Origin: Streptococcus lutetiensis
GTDB lineage: Bacteria; Bacillota; Bacilli; Lactobacillales; Streptococcaceae
NCBI RefSeq assembly: GCF_900475675.1
Contig: NZ_LS483403.1
Span: forward strand, 682,001-746,000
Length of the DNA: 64,000 nucleotides
Reading direction: 5' to 3'
Of this stretch, positions 37,628-47,682 are shown piece by piece. Under the pieces are notes generated by a model, which saw only the letters and a list, made by a program, of their open reading frames with translations, searched no databases and was not told where the DNA came from. The position numbers and the translations under genes are program-made. How positions within the stretch are numbered: position 1 is the stretch's first letter; each line of letters opens with the position of its first letter.

Positions 37628-39097
37628 ATGAAAAAAAATAAGTCAATGGGACTTAATGCTATTTTAAACAGTTTACAGAGTCTTTTGAATTTAGTATTCC
37701 CTCTTGTAACATTTCCGTACATATCAAGAACATTATCAGTTGATGGTGTAGGTAAATATAATTTTGCAAACTCGATTATAAGTTACTTTATCTTATTAGC
37801 AGGACTGGGAATTAGTGTATTCGCAGTTAGGGAAGGGGCAAAATTAAGAGATAATCGGAAAGAATTCAGTTTATTTGCCAGTCGTATTTTTACAATTAAT
37901 ATTGTTTCTACTGCTATTTCTTACTTAGCACTTTTTTTGATTCTTATTTTAAGTACAAGTTTACAAAAATATAATACAGCTATTTTAATTTTTAGTATTC
38001 AAATCTTTTTTACTACTTTAGGTGTGGATTGGATTTATACCATTTTTGAAGAATACGGTTATATAACAGCTAGAAACATTATTTTTAAAATTATTTCAGC
38101 CTTGCTTCTATTTATTTTTGTAAGACACCGTGATGATTATCTTAACTACATCATCATTTCGGTTGTTGCGTCAACAGGATCATACTTACTTAATTTTTTT
38201 CACTCCAAGAAGTTTTGTGATATTAAGTTAGTATTTAATTTTAATTGGAAAAATTATTTAACACCTATTTTGACAATCTTTGCTTCTACAGTTGCAATTA
38301 AAATTTATTTAGCTTCTGATGTGACAATGATTGGTTTTTTAAAGAATGAGTACACTGTTGGTATTTATAGTACTGCTACAAAGATATACGGTATAGTAAG
38401 TGTTATGCTATCGGCTGTGACTGCAGTAACTATTCCAAGATTAGCTATGTTGATGGGGCAAGAGCGTATGGATGAATACCGTCAACTATTAAAACGATTG
38501 ATTAATATGCTGTTGGTTATTATTCTTCCAGGTATTATTGGATTATTCATGGTTAGTAAAGATGTCATTCTTATTATTGCTGGTGAGAAATATTTACGCG
38601 CAACTGTAGCGTTACAAATAACATGTTTTGCGATGTTGGGGAGTGCAATGAGTACGATTTTTAACCAGTGTGCTTTGATGCCTGCAAAACGAGAGAAAAA
38701 AACATTGCTATCGTCAAGTACCAGTGCACTATTAAATATTGGCTTGAATTTTATTTTAATTCCTATCTTTGCTGAAAAAGGAGCAGCTTTTACAACGGTT
38801 TTAGCTGAGTTTACAATGATGACAATGAACTTCTATTTCAGTAGAGATATTACTGGTTTTGTTTTTAAAGATAAACAAACTTGGAAGAATATTTTTTCAG
38901 CGATAGCAGGCTGTGTAGGTATTTTTCTGGCATGTAGAGTAAGTTCAGTGTTACCTAATATGTTTATTAGATTAATGGTTTCAATAAGCTGTTCAGGTGT
39001 TGTATATGCAATTATTTTATTAGTACTGAAAAATGAAGTTGCTCTAAGAATGTTTGATCAACTAATATCAAAAAGAGTAAAAAATAATAGGGAGTAA
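37628..39097 (+). CDS. wzx: Polysaccharide flippase Wzx
   Basis: The 489-residue protein has about 14 membrane helices of the MATE/PST superfamily. The N terminus has VFPLVTFPYISRTLSVDGVG, the streptococcal Wzx block. It moves the lipid-linked repeat across the membrane for Wzy. A ribosome site AGGAAGAG is 12 bases upstream, and 105 bases without a gene separate it from the preceding transferase. Confidence 0.9.
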   Translation: MKKNKSMGLNAILNSLQSLLNLVFPLVTFPYISRTLSVDGVGKYNFANSIISYFILLAGLGISVFAVREGAKLRDNRKEFSLFASRIFTINIVSTAISYLALFLILILSTSLQKYNTAILIFSIQIFFTTLGVDWIYTIFEEYGYITARNIIFKIISALLLFIFVRHRDDYLNYIIISVVASTGSYLLNFFHSKKFCDIKLVFNFNWKNYLTPILTIFASTVAIKIYLASDVTMIGFLKNEYTVGIYSTATKIYGIVSVMLSAVTAVTIPRLAMLMGQERMDEYRQLLKRLINMLLVIILPGIIGLFMVSKDVILIIAGEKYLRATVALQITCFAMLGSAMSTIFNQCALMPAKREKKTLLSSSTSALLNIGLNFILIPIFAEKGAAFTTVLAEFTMMTMNFYFSRDITGFVFKDKQTWKNIFSAIAGCVGIFLACRVSSVLPNMFIRLMVSISCSGVVYAIILLVLKNEVALRMFDQLISKRVKNNRE

Positions 39098-39099
39098 AA

Positions 39100-40081
39100 G
39101 TAAAAAGAAAGCAGTATATTGATATCTTAAAAGTTATTGGCTTACTTGGAATTGTTTTAGCTCATGTTACCCCACCAGCAGTGGTGTTTCAGCTAAGAAA
39201 TTTTGATGTTGTTTTGATGATTCTAGTTTCAGCTTATTTAGGTTTGAAATCTAGAAAATCAGAAGAGTTAATGCCGTATTTGATAAAACGATTTAAACGA
39301 TTGGTTCTTCCTACCTGGATCTTTGTCTCATTTTTTCTTTTATTAAAATTGTGTTTAGGAAATTTTGATCTAGGATTTAAGGGAGTGTTGGCAACATTCG
39401 CTTTATCAAATTATGGTATTGGGTATGTTTGGATTATTAGAATTTATTTTGTTGTTGCAATTTTAATTCCATTATATATATAAAGCTTTGAAGTTATATT
39501 TGAATGAAGTCCATGTTTTATTAATTTCATTGTTACTATTTGTAGGATATGAGTTCTTATGTCATGCAGGAGTGTTTAACAATAAATTATTAGATTATCT
39601 GATAGCCTATTTTATTCCATGTTTCTTATTGTTAGTGTTGGCTAAAATAATTTTTGAAAGCGAAAAATGGAATAATATTACTATAATGGTAAGTTTTCTA
39701 ATTTTTGTTGCATATGCAGTTTATTTGTATAGAGAGAATGGATACTTTATTCAGACTCAAGAATATAAATATCCATTTCAACTATATTATTTAAGTTATG
39801 GTATCCTCGTATCCGGTATTTTGATAAAATTGACAAAGAGAGTAACGCTTGCTGGATTTTTGTATGACAAAGTAATATTGTTTATATCAAGTCATTCACT
39901 TTGGATTTATTTATGGCACATTATTCCTGTAACCTTGTTGAATCATTTTGCTTTAGCATAGTATATTAAATATGTATTAGTTCTTATTATTGCTTCAGCT
40001 TTAACGGTTTGCCAGAGCAAAATTGTAGAAAAACTTCAAGGAAAAGTAAATCCTGAGCTTTTAAATATTTTTAGAGGGTAA
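39100..40081 (+). pseudogene. Broken acyltransferase-3 family gene (capsule O-acyltransferase)
   Basis: The conceptual product begins KRKQYIDILKVIGLLGIVLAHV, the usual N terminus of acyltransferase-3 membrane proteins, and ends near residue 327. Three lesions are seen. A GTA stands where the start codon should be, 5 bases after GGAG. The frame breaks at a TA microsatellite (TATATATATA, 39473-39482), where one more TA unit would restore it. An amber stop lies at 39959-39961, after which the same frame continues to a natural TAA. The total of 982 bases plus 2 is exactly 328 codons. Confidence 0.8.
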
Positions 40082-40138
40082 AAAAAGAATATATTGAATT
40101 CTTAAGTGATTATTTTTAATAAAGAGGGAGACCTAACT

Positions 40139-41008
40139 ATGAAAGGTATTATTCTTGCAGGAGGTTCAGGAACACGTCTGTATCCTTTGACTCGTGCGGC
40201 TTCAAAACAACTTATGCCAGTGTATGATAAACCAATGATTTATTATCCACTATCAACATTGATGTTAGCAGGTATCCGAGATATCTTGATTATCTCAACA
40301 CCAACTGATATTCATCGTTTTGAAGAACTACTTGGCGACGGTTCAGAATTTGGTATTTCACTTTCTTACGCTGTTCAACCAAGTCCAGATGGATTGGCAC
40401 AAGCCTTTATCATCGGTGAAGAATTTATCGGAGATGACAATGTTGCTCTTGTTTTGGGAGATAACATTTACCATGGAGCAGGTCTAAGTAAAATGCTTCA
40501 AAAAGCAGCAAGCAAAGAAAAAGGTGCTACTGTCTTTGGTTACCAAGTAAAAGACCCAGAACGTTTTGGTGTTGTTGAATTCGACGAAGATTTCAACGCT
40601 CTTTCAATCGAAGAAAAGCCAGAACATCCAAAATCACACTACGCTGTAACAGGTCTTTACTTCTACGATAACGACGTTGTGGAAATTGCTAAAAACATCA
40701 AACCAAGTGCACGTGGTGAACTTGAAATCACAGATGTTAATAAAGCCTATCTAGAACGTGGCGACCTTTCTGTGGAAGTTATGGGACGTGGCTTTGCATG
40801 GCTTGATACAGGAACACACGAAAGCCTTCTGGAAGCAGCTCAGTACATTGAAACAGTGCAACGTATGCAAAACCTTCAAGTGGCAAACTTGGAAGAAATT
40901 GCATACCGCATGGGTTACATCACAAAAGAAGATGTTTACAACCTTGCACAACCACTTAAGAAAAACGAATACGGAAAATACTTGCTCCGTTTGGTTGGAG
41001 AAGAATAA
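40139..41008 (+). CDS. rmlA: Glucose-1-phosphate thymidylyltransferase
   Basis: The 289-residue product makes dTDP-glucose, the first step to dTDP-rhamnose. It starts [17 protein letters not shown] with the signature loop, then VLGDNIYHG (about residue 105) and the metal Asp. I chose ATG at 40139 after GAGGGAGACC. The end overlaps rmlC by one base (TAATG). Codon use is strongly biased here, unlike the AT-rich genes just upstream, marking the end of the variable block. Confidence 0.96.
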   Translation: MKGIILAGGSGTRLYPLTRAASKQLMPVYDKPMIYYPLSTLMLAGIRDILIISTPTDIHRFEELLGDGSEFGISLSYAVQPSPDGLAQAFIIGEEFIGDDNVALVLGDNIYHGAGLSKMLQKAASKEKGATVFGYQVKDPERFGVVEFDEDFNALSIEEKPEHPKSHYAVTGLYFYDNDVVEIAKNIKPSARGELEITDVNKAYLERGDLSVEVMGRGFAWLDTGTHESLLEAAQYIETVQRMQNLQVANLEEIAYRMGYITKEDVYNLAQPLKKNEYGKYLLRLVGEE

Positions 41009-41601
41009 TGACAGAACAGTTTTTTGGTAAAGAATTAGCAGCACGTAAAATCGAAGCTATCCCAGGAATGATTGAATTTGATATTCCTGTTCACGGTGAC
41101 AGCCGCGGATGGTTTAAAGAAAATTTCCAAAAAGAAAAAATGCTTCCTCTTGGTTTCCCAGAATCATTCTTTGCAGAAGGAAAATTACAAAATAACGTTA
41201 GCTTTTCACATAAAAACGTTTTGCGTGGACTTCATGCAGAACCTTGGGACAAATACATCTCAGTTGCCGACGAAGGTAAAGTTCTAGGTTCATGGGTTGA
41301 TTTACGTGAAGGTGACAGCTTTGGTCATGTTTACCAAACAGTTATCGATGCTTCAAAAGGTATCTTTGTCCCACGTGGTGTCGCTAACGGTTTCCAAGTA
41401 TTGTCTGATAAAGTATCATACAGCTACTTGGTTAATGACTATTGGGCACTTGAACTTAAACCAAAATACGCTTTTGTAAACTATGCTGACCCAACTCTTG
41501 GTATCAAATGGGAAAACTTGGAAGAAGCAGAGGTTTCTGAAGCAGATAAAAATCACCCATTGCTTAAAGATGTAAAACCATTACGTAAAGAAGATTTGTA
41601 A
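41008..41601 (+). CDS. rmlC: dTDP-4-dehydrorhamnose 3,5-epimerase
   Basis: The 197-residue cupin product has NNVSFSHKNVLRGLHAEPWDKY (about residues 58-79, active His) and FVPRGVANGFQVL. It follows the shorter streptococcal RmlC form. Immediately after the stop a perfect 12-base tandem duplication (41589-41600 and 41601-41612) repeats its last codons and stop. Confidence 0.94.
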   Translation: MTEQFFGKELAARKIEAIPGMIEFDIPVHGDSRGWFKENFQKEKMLPLGFPESFFAEGKLQNNVSFSHKNVLRGLHAEPWDKYISVADEGKVLGSWVDLREGDSFGHVYQTVIDASKGIFVPRGVANGFQVLSDKVSYSYLVNDYWALELKPKYAFVNYADPTLGIKWENLEEAEVSEADKNHPLLKDVKPLRKEDL

Positions 41602-41642
41602 GAAGATTTGTAATAAAAATAAAAAAATAATCAGAAAGGAGT

Positions 41643-42828
<1,186 letters not shown>

Positions 42829-42840
42829 GATTTATATATA

Positions 42841-42880
42841 AAGGCTGTACAGGGATAGTATGTTCTCGGACAGCTTTTTT
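42841..42880 (+). terminator. Intrinsic terminator after rmlB
   Basis: GCTGT and ACAGC pair around a 20-base loop, followed by a T-rich run (TTTTTT). The stem is short, so strength is moderate. Confidence 0.5.
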
Positions 42881-42921
42881 ATTACCTGACTTTAGTCAGT
42901 CTCACTACCAAAGGAGTTAGA

Positions 42922-42949
42922 TAAAAACCACCCGTTTTCACGGGTGGTT
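42922..42949 (-). terminator. Intrinsic terminator for the minus-strand acyltransferase
   Basis: AACCACCCG and CGGGTGGTT form a 9-bp stem. On the minus strand it is followed by a T run (TTTTTAT), fitting the convergent gene that ends at 42972. Confidence 0.8.
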
Positions 42950-42971
42950 ATGACTAATTGAACAATTAATA

Positions 42972-44018
42972 TTAAATTTTTTTAGAATTTTTAGGTAATT
43001 TATTACTGTATAAACTTTCAAAAAAGTATTGTCTTATAAATTCAATAAATGAGCAAACGATAAAAACTAGTAAAATTACAGAAATAGAATATGGAATTAG
43101 AAACTTATCTTGTTCGTGTGATGAGTTTTTAAAGAATGAAATCCATAAAAAATTTCTTACATAGCTATTATCGTGAATTAGATATATTCCAAATGTTGTT
43201 GATGAAATGATGTTTATTAATTTGTTGTATTGCAGATCAATTTTTGAAAAGCCTAAAAATAATAATACGGATAAAACCAATATTGGTATTCTTTGTTTAT
43301 CATAAAAGTAAGTAGAGTGCTCTGCAAAAATTTTGTATTTCATACCAATAATGTCAAAAATTATAACAGTTAAAAAGGTTAGGAGAGTTATTGAAAGTGA
43401 ATATAGAAGATACTTTTTAGCATTATATCTAAAATTATAGTGTAATCTTAAGTATCCAGACAGTGAATAGAGATAAATAAACCACAATAAGTTATCAGAA
43501 AGAAATTTCTGTCCTGTTAATGTAGGAATAACACTCCAAAAAATTGTTAGTATTAGAATAAAAAGTTTATAATCTTTTTTTGATAATGAAAGTAATAATT
43601 TGTTTAAAAATGGGGAAAGAATATATAGAACAAAATATGTACTTGCAAACCACCATTCACCGAACGTTATTGGAAGAAGATGTTTTACCAATTCTTTGAT
43701 TGAGAACTGGTAAAATCCTATTGTGGTAAAAATTCCATATAATACAATAGAATATATAAAAATTTGTAGCCAAAATTTTATAATTTTATCTATTTTAATA
43801 TTTTGAGATTTGATTAAAAAGTATCCGGATATTAAAACAAATAAATTAATTCCGATGGTTCCGCCCATTTTAATAAACTGAATCCAAAGTCTATTAGGAG
43901 TGATTAAAGATGTTGGAAATGTGAACTTACCATGTAACGCAAAATGATGCGCAATAATTAGAATCATCGCAATAATGCGTAGTAGTTCAATATTTGATTT
44001 ACGTTTGCTTTTAGTCAC
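42972..44018 (-). CDS. Acyltransferase-3 family membrane protein
   Basis: The 348-residue product has an N-terminal KSNIELLRIIAMILIIAHHFALH block with the catalytic-type histidine pair and about ten membrane helices, typical of sugar O-acyltransferases. It is transcribed opposite to the main cps operon and lies 15 bases downstream of the ugd fusion gene, so it is likely in that transcript. It could replace the broken acyltransferase at 39100. Low GC and rare codons suggest recent acquisition. Confidence 0.83.
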   Translation of the reverse strand: MTKSKRKSNIELLRIIAMILIIAHHFALHGKFTFPTSLITPNRLWIQFIKMGGTIGINLFVLISGYFLIKSQNIKIDKIIKFWLQIFIYSIVLYGIFTTIGFYQFSIKELVKHLLPITFGEWWFASTYFVLYILSPFLNKLLLSLSKKDYKLFILILTIFWSVIPTLTGQKFLSDNLLWFIYLYSLSGYLRLHYNFRYNAKKYLLYSLSITLLTFLTVIIFDIIGMKYKIFAEHSTYFYDKQRIPILVLSVLLFLGFSKIDLQYNKLINIISSTTFGIYLIHDNSYVRNFLWISFFKNSSHEQDKFLIPYSISVILLVFIVCSFIEFIRQYFFESLYSNKLPKNSKKI

Positions 44019-44033
44019 TTTATCTCACCTTCA

Positions 44034-45515
44034 TTAATCTCTTCTAAAGATATCGCGTGTGTAAACTTTTTCTTTGACATCGTCCAGTTCGGTGTTGTAG
44101 CGATTAGCGACGATGCTTTGACTAAGTTTTTTGAATTGTTTAAGGTTGTTCACAACTTTTGAACCAAAGAAGGTTGTACCATTTTCTAGAGTTGGTTCGT
44201 AGATGATAACAGTAGCACCTTTGGCTTTGATACGTTTCATGACACCTTGGATAGAGCTTTGACGGAAGTTATCAGAGTTACTCTTCATAGTTAGTCGGTA
44301 AACACCGATAACAGTTTCTTTTTCTTGTTGTGGTGAGTAGTTATCGTTATTTGTATAAGCGTAATACCCTGCAAGTTTTAGAACTTGGTCAGCGATAAAG
44401 TCTTTACGTGTACGGTTTGATTCAACGATGGCAGTCATCATATTTTGAGGGATATCATTGTAGTTAGCCAAAAGTTGTTTTGTATCTTTTGGCAAGCAGT
44501 AACCGCCATAACCAAATGATGGGTTATTGTAATGTGTACCGATACGTGGATCCAGACCAACACCGTTAATAATTGCTTGTGTATCAAGTCCTTTTAACTC
44601 GGCATATGTATCAAGTTCGTTAAAGTAAGAAACACGAAGGGCGAGATAAGTATTTGCGAAAAGTTTAACGGCTTCGGCTTCAGTGAATCCCATAAAGAGA
44701 GTATCGATATTTTCTTTTTCAGCACCGTCTTGAAGAAGTTGGGCAAAAAGTTTAGCAGATTTTGTGAGTTCTTCGTCTTCTTTGTCGGTTGATACGATGA
44801 TACGACTTGGATAAAGGTTGTCATACAACGCTTTTGATTCACGTAAAAATTCTGGACTGAAGATGATATTTTTTGTATTGAACTTTTGACGTACAGAGTC
44901 AGTAAATCCTACAGGAATTGTAGACTTGATGACCATAATGGCATCTTTATTAACAGAAAGAACTTGTTCGATAACTGATTCAACAGCACTAGTATCGAAA
45001 TAGTTCTTTTCACTGTCATAGTTAGTAGGAGCAGCTATGATAACAAAGTCAGCATCTTTATAAGCAGTATCACCGTCAAGAGTAGCAACTAAGTCAAGCT
45101 CTTTTTCAGCAAGGTATTTTTCAATATAATCATCTTGAATAGGTGATTTTTTGTTATTGATAAGTTCAACTTTTTCAGGAATAATATCAACTGCAGTGAC
45201 ATGGTTGTGCTGAGCAAGTAGAGTCGCGATTGACAAACCTACATAGCCAGTACCTGCAACAGCAATATTATAAGCATGGTTAAGTTTTTGTGTTTTTTCT
45301 TTTTTAATAGTAAACAAATCTGTGATGTCAAATCTAATAATATTAGCAAGAGTTTCAATCTGGCTAATTGATGGAATGTGTTCACCTTGCTCGATCTTAC
45401 TTAAGATAGAACGATTAATGCCACTCTCAGTAGCCAAAGCTTCCTGAGACACTTTATTATCTTTACGATAATCCAAAATTAACTTAGCTAAAATAGCTGA
45501 TGAAAATAATTTCAT
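44034..45515 (-). CDS. XRE-type HTH / UDP-glucose 6-dehydrogenase fusion
   Basis: One open frame of 493 residues joins two domains. Residues about 10-67 are a Cro/CI-type HTH ([20 protein letters not shown], then [13 protein letters not shown]). Residues about 82-493 are a HasB-like UDP-glucose dehydrogenase with [12 protein letters not shown] (NAD), [30 protein letters not shown] and [10 protein letters not shown] (nucleophile Cys340). Catalytic motifs look intact, so it should make UDP-glucuronate. Streptococcal HasB lacks the HTH. There is no stop or start signal between the parts, and GTCAGGAGG precedes the fused start. DNA binding and autoregulation are inferred. Confidence 0.9.
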   Translation of the reverse strand: MKLFSSAILAKLILDYRKDNKVSQEALATESGINRSILSKIEQGEHIPSISQIETLANIIRFDITDLFTIKKEKTQKLNHAYNIAVAGTGYVGLSIATLLAQHNHVTAVDIIPEKVELINNKKSPIQDDYIEKYLAEKELDLVATLDGDTAYKDADFVIIAAPTNYDSEKNYFDTSAVESVIEQVLSVNKDAIMVIKSTIPVGFTDSVRQKFNTKNIIFSPEFLRESKALYDNLYPSRIIVSTDKEDEELTKSAKLFAQLLQDGAEKENIDTLFMGFTEAEAVKLFANTYLALRVSYFNELDTYAELKGLDTQAIINGVGLDPRIGTHYNNPSFGYGGYCLPKDTKQLLANYNDIPQNMMTAIVESNRTRKDFIADQVLKLAGYYAYTNNDNYSPQQEKETVIGVYRLTMKSNSDNFRQSSIQGVMKRIKAKGATVIIYEPTLENGTTFFGSKVVNNLKQFKKLSQSIVANRYNTELDDVKEKVYTRDIFRRD

Positions 45516-45536
45516 TTAAAAAACCTCCTGACTAAA

Positions 45537-45565
45537 ATTATACCGCTTTCTGAATTTTAAAACAA
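45537..45565 (-). promoter_or_regulatory. Promoter of the HTH-ugd gene
   Basis: On the minus strand TTGTTT (45565-45560) and TATAAT (45542-45537) are 17 bases apart, 22 bases before the start codon. Confidence 0.65.
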
Positions 45566-45636
45566 CTAAAAACCCTAATTTTTTTTAAAGATATCAGTAA
45601 ACTGTTTTTTTAAAAAACAACAAGTGCTTTGAAATT

Positions 45637-45670
45637 GATTTAATTAAAAAATTCTAAATTTAATTGAATC
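45637..45670. promoter_or_regulatory. Inverted repeat in the ugd-rmlD divergent region (candidate operator)
   Basis: GATTTAATTAAA (45637-45648) and TTTAATTGAATC (45659-45670) are 12-base arms with one mismatch and a 10-base gap; arm centres are 22 bases apart, two helical turns. It is a candidate site for the HTH of the fused dehydrogenase. The region is very AT-rich, so chance is possible. Confidence 0.35.
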
Positions 45671-45771
45671 TTTGCTTCTGATTACTGCTTTTTCTGAAAA
45701 AATAGTGTAAAATAGTAGGGAATGATTTAAAAGGTTTGAAAGCCTTTAGATATGATAAAAGGAGTGCTAAA

Positions 45772-46626
45772 ATGATTTTAGTTACAGGTGCCAATGGGCA
45801 ACTAGGAACAGAATTACGTTATCTTTTGGATGAACGTGGTGAGGAGTATGTAGCGGTTGACGTTGCAGAAATGGATATCACTAATGCTGAGAAAGTTGAT
45901 GAAGTGTTTGCGCAAGTTAAACCAACACTTGTTTACCACTGTGCGGCTTACACTGCGGTTGATGCGGCTGAAGATGAAGGTAAAGAACTTGACTACGCCA
46001 TCAACGTGACAGGTACTGAAATCGTAGCTAAAGTTGCAGCAAAATATGGTGCAACTCTTGTTTACATTTCAACTGACTATGTTTTTGATGGTGAAAAACC
46101 AGTTGGTCAAGAATGGGAAGTTGATGATACTCCAGATCCTCAAACTGAATACGGTCGTACAAAACGTTTGGGTGAAGAAGCAGTTGAAAAATATACTAAA
46201 AACTTCTACATTATCCGTACTGCTTGGGTATTTGGTAACTACGGTAAAAACTTTGTCTTCACAATGCAAAACCTTGCCAAAACTCATGACACATTAACTG
46301 TTGTTAATGACCAACACGGTCGTCCAACATGGACTCGTACATTGGCAGAATTCATGACTTATTTGACAGAAAACCAAAAAGAATTTGGTTACTATCACTT
46401 GTCAAATGATGCTACTGAAGATACAACTTGGTTTGATTTTGCGGTTGAAATCTTGAAAGATACTGATGTCGTGGTTAAACCAGTTGATTCAAGCCAATTC
46501 CCAGCAAAAGCAAAACGTCCATTTAACTCAACAATGAGTCTTAAAAAAGCAAAAGCTACTGGTTTTGTCATTCCAACTTGGCAAGAAGCTTTGCAAGAAT
46601 TCTACAAACAAGACGTTAAAAAATAA
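45772..46626 (+). CDS. rmlD: dTDP-4-dehydrorhamnose reductase
   Basis: The 284-residue SDR product makes dTDP-L-rhamnose. It starts MILVTGANGQLGTELRYLL, with YISTDYVFDGEKP and EYGRTKRLGEEAV (YxxxK). I chose the ATG at 45772 after AAAAGGAG; the frame is open 12 codons upstream. It is separated from rmlACB by two minus-strand genes, so it has its own transcript; TAAAAT (45708-45713) is a likely -10. Confidence 0.95.
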   Translation: MILVTGANGQLGTELRYLLDERGEEYVAVDVAEMDITNAEKVDEVFAQVKPTLVYHCAAYTAVDAAEDEGKELDYAINVTGTEIVAKVAAKYGATLVYISTDYVFDGEKPVGQEWEVDDTPDPQTEYGRTKRLGEEAVEKYTKNFYIIRTAWVFGNYGKNFVFTMQNLAKTHDTLTVVNDQHGRPTWTRTLAEFMTYLTENQKEFGYYHLSNDATEDTTWFDFAVEILKDTDVVVKPVDSSQFPAKAKRPFNSTMSLKKAKATGFVIPTWQEALQEFYKQDVKK

Positions 46627-46631
46627 TGATT

Positions 46632-46660
46632 AGAAACGAGGGTGTAAGCCTTCGTTTTTT
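46632..46660 (+). terminator. Intrinsic terminator after rmlD
   Basis: AAACGAGGG and CCTTCGTTT pair with a short loop, followed by a T run. Confidence 0.7.
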
Positions 46661-46702
46661 ATGCGTAAAAGCAGTAATAATTTTAGTATAACAAGAAAAA
46701 AA

Positions 46703-46711
46703 TGGTATAAT
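46703..46711 (+). promoter_or_regulatory. Extended -10 of the toxin-antitoxin operon
   Basis: TGGTATAAT (46703-46711) lies 26 bases before the antitoxin start. A second ATGGTATAAT copy (46729-46738) overlaps the start codon. The repeated block could be part of an operator bound by the antitoxin. Confidence 0.4.
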
Positions 46712-46736
46712 AGGGCCATAAAAAATAGATGGTATA

Positions 46737-47030
46737 ATGATGGTTGCTATTATTGAAAGAAATCGAGATTTCAAGTTTTTGACTAATAAGGAATTGTTAG
46801 AGCAGGCAAAGATTAATTCGAAAAAACAGGGAACTACTTTGTCGAGGGCACTTGATTTATTTGTTAAGCAAGTGGCTATTACCAGAGAAATTAACCTGAT
46901 GAGTGAAGAAGAGCTTGAAAAAGAAAGATTGTTTAGACAACTTCAGACAGAGGTAAATGAAAGCATAGCAGAATATAAAACTGGAAAATATTATACTGAG
47001 GAAGATTTAAATGAACGATACGGTTTATGA
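46737..47030 (+). CDS. RelB/ParD-type antitoxin
   Basis: The 97-residue protein has a charged N-terminal region, TTLSRALDLFVKQVAI (a ribbon-helix-helix-like segment, about residues 34-49) and an acidic, helical C terminus (MSEEELEKERLFRQL). Size, charge and position before a RelE/ParE-type toxin gene identify an antitoxin. The start may be ATG at 46737 or the next codon. The 3' end overlaps the toxin start by 20 bases. Confidence 0.75.
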   Translation: MMVAIIERNRDFKFLTNKELLEQAKINSKKQGTTLSRALDLFVKQVAITREINLMSEEELEKERLFRQLQTEVNESIAEYKTGKYYTEEDLNERYGL

Positions 47031-47349
47031 GATTGTTTTCCAAAGTAATATGATTACAAAACTAGATGAAATATATGACTATATAGCTAAAGAGCTTTCT
47101 GCTCCGATTACTGCAAAGAAAAAAATTAAAGAAATTCGAGATAATATATCTATATTGAAAATGTTTCCTAAATCTGGTTTTGATGCAGATGAGAAATTTG
47201 GAAAGGTAATAGATTCCAATAACAAAAGGAGGGAAATCACTTTAAAAAGAGATTATATTGTTTTATATTTTATTGATGGTAATCAAAGACGTGTAGCTGT
47301 TACAAATTTATTTTCAATAAAAAGCGATTATGTGAAACTTTTTAAGTAG
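47011..47349 (+). CDS. RelE/ParE-family toxin
   Basis: The 112-residue protein has the RelE/ParE plasmid-stabilisation pattern: YEIVFQSNMITKLDEIYDYI, FPKSGF and a C-terminal RREITLKRDYIVLYFIDGN with IKSDYVKLF. It overlaps the antitoxin gene by 20 bases, as is usual for type II pairs. Whether it is an mRNA interferase or a gyrase poison cannot be told. Confidence 0.8.
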   Translation: MNDTVYEIVFQSNMITKLDEIYDYIAKELSAPITAKKKIKEIRDNISILKMFPKSGFDADEKFGKVIDSNNKRREITLKRDYIVLYFIDGNQRRVAVTNLFSIKSDYVKLFK

Positions 47350-47363
47350 ACTAAGAAAAGAAA

Positions 47364-47399
47364 CCTCCTTTTGAATTTTTGGTACTTCAGGAGGAGGTC
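47364..47399. terminator. Hairpin after the toxin gene
   Basis: ACCTCCT and AGGAGGT form a 7-bp stem with a long loop. T-rich sequence follows on the minus strand (TTTCTTTTCTTAG), so it could also close the decayed minus-strand gene. Confidence 0.45.
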
Positions 47400-47423
47400 T
47401 TTGCTATATTTTTCAAAGGTTAA

Positions 47424-47682
47424 CTATTCGTGATTTAGGATTGTTGCGCCTTCAAAATCATCCATCATATGTAAGTTACTTTTTTCCTTGAAAGGGTTAG
47501 ATAGTTCAGTTGTTAACAATTTAGAATTGTTTTGCTCTTATTAATCTTTATTGGTTTTACTGTAAAAGCCATTAAAAAACCTTCCTTCTCATTAGGTATA
47601 GAGTGTGAGAAGAATCTTTTCCTGTCAATTAATATATCGTTCGGTTTTTCTTTTTATTTTCAGGCTTCTTATCTTTTTTCAT
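47424..47682 (-). pseudogene. Decayed minus-strand gene, unrecognised
   Basis: On the minus strand AAAGGA and ATG begin KKDKKPENKKKNRTIY and then a stop. Other frames continue with DRKRFFSHSIPNEKEGF and FTVKPIKINKSK, then NNSKLLTTELSNPF and MMDDFEGATILNHE before a stop at 47424. Shifts between frames and in-frame stops indicate decay of a roughly 85-residue charged protein. No family was recognised. A plus-strand reading frame here (47532-47744) has no ribosome site and was rejected. Confidence 0.4.

Noticed and set aside
37540-37722. Minus-strand 60-residue frame between a glycosyltransferase gene and wzx
   Set aside because: It overlaps the wzx start, has no ribosome site, and its hydrophobic content comes from AT-rich antisense sequence.
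39473-39482. Programmed frameshift in the acyltransferase gene
   Set aside because: The same gene also lacks a start codon and has an amber stop, so a decayed gene is the simpler reading.
44034-45515. Two separate genes, an HTH regulator and a dehydrogenase
   Set aside because: There is no stop codon, ribosome site or start between the domains, and the only promoter and ribosome site precede the HTH.
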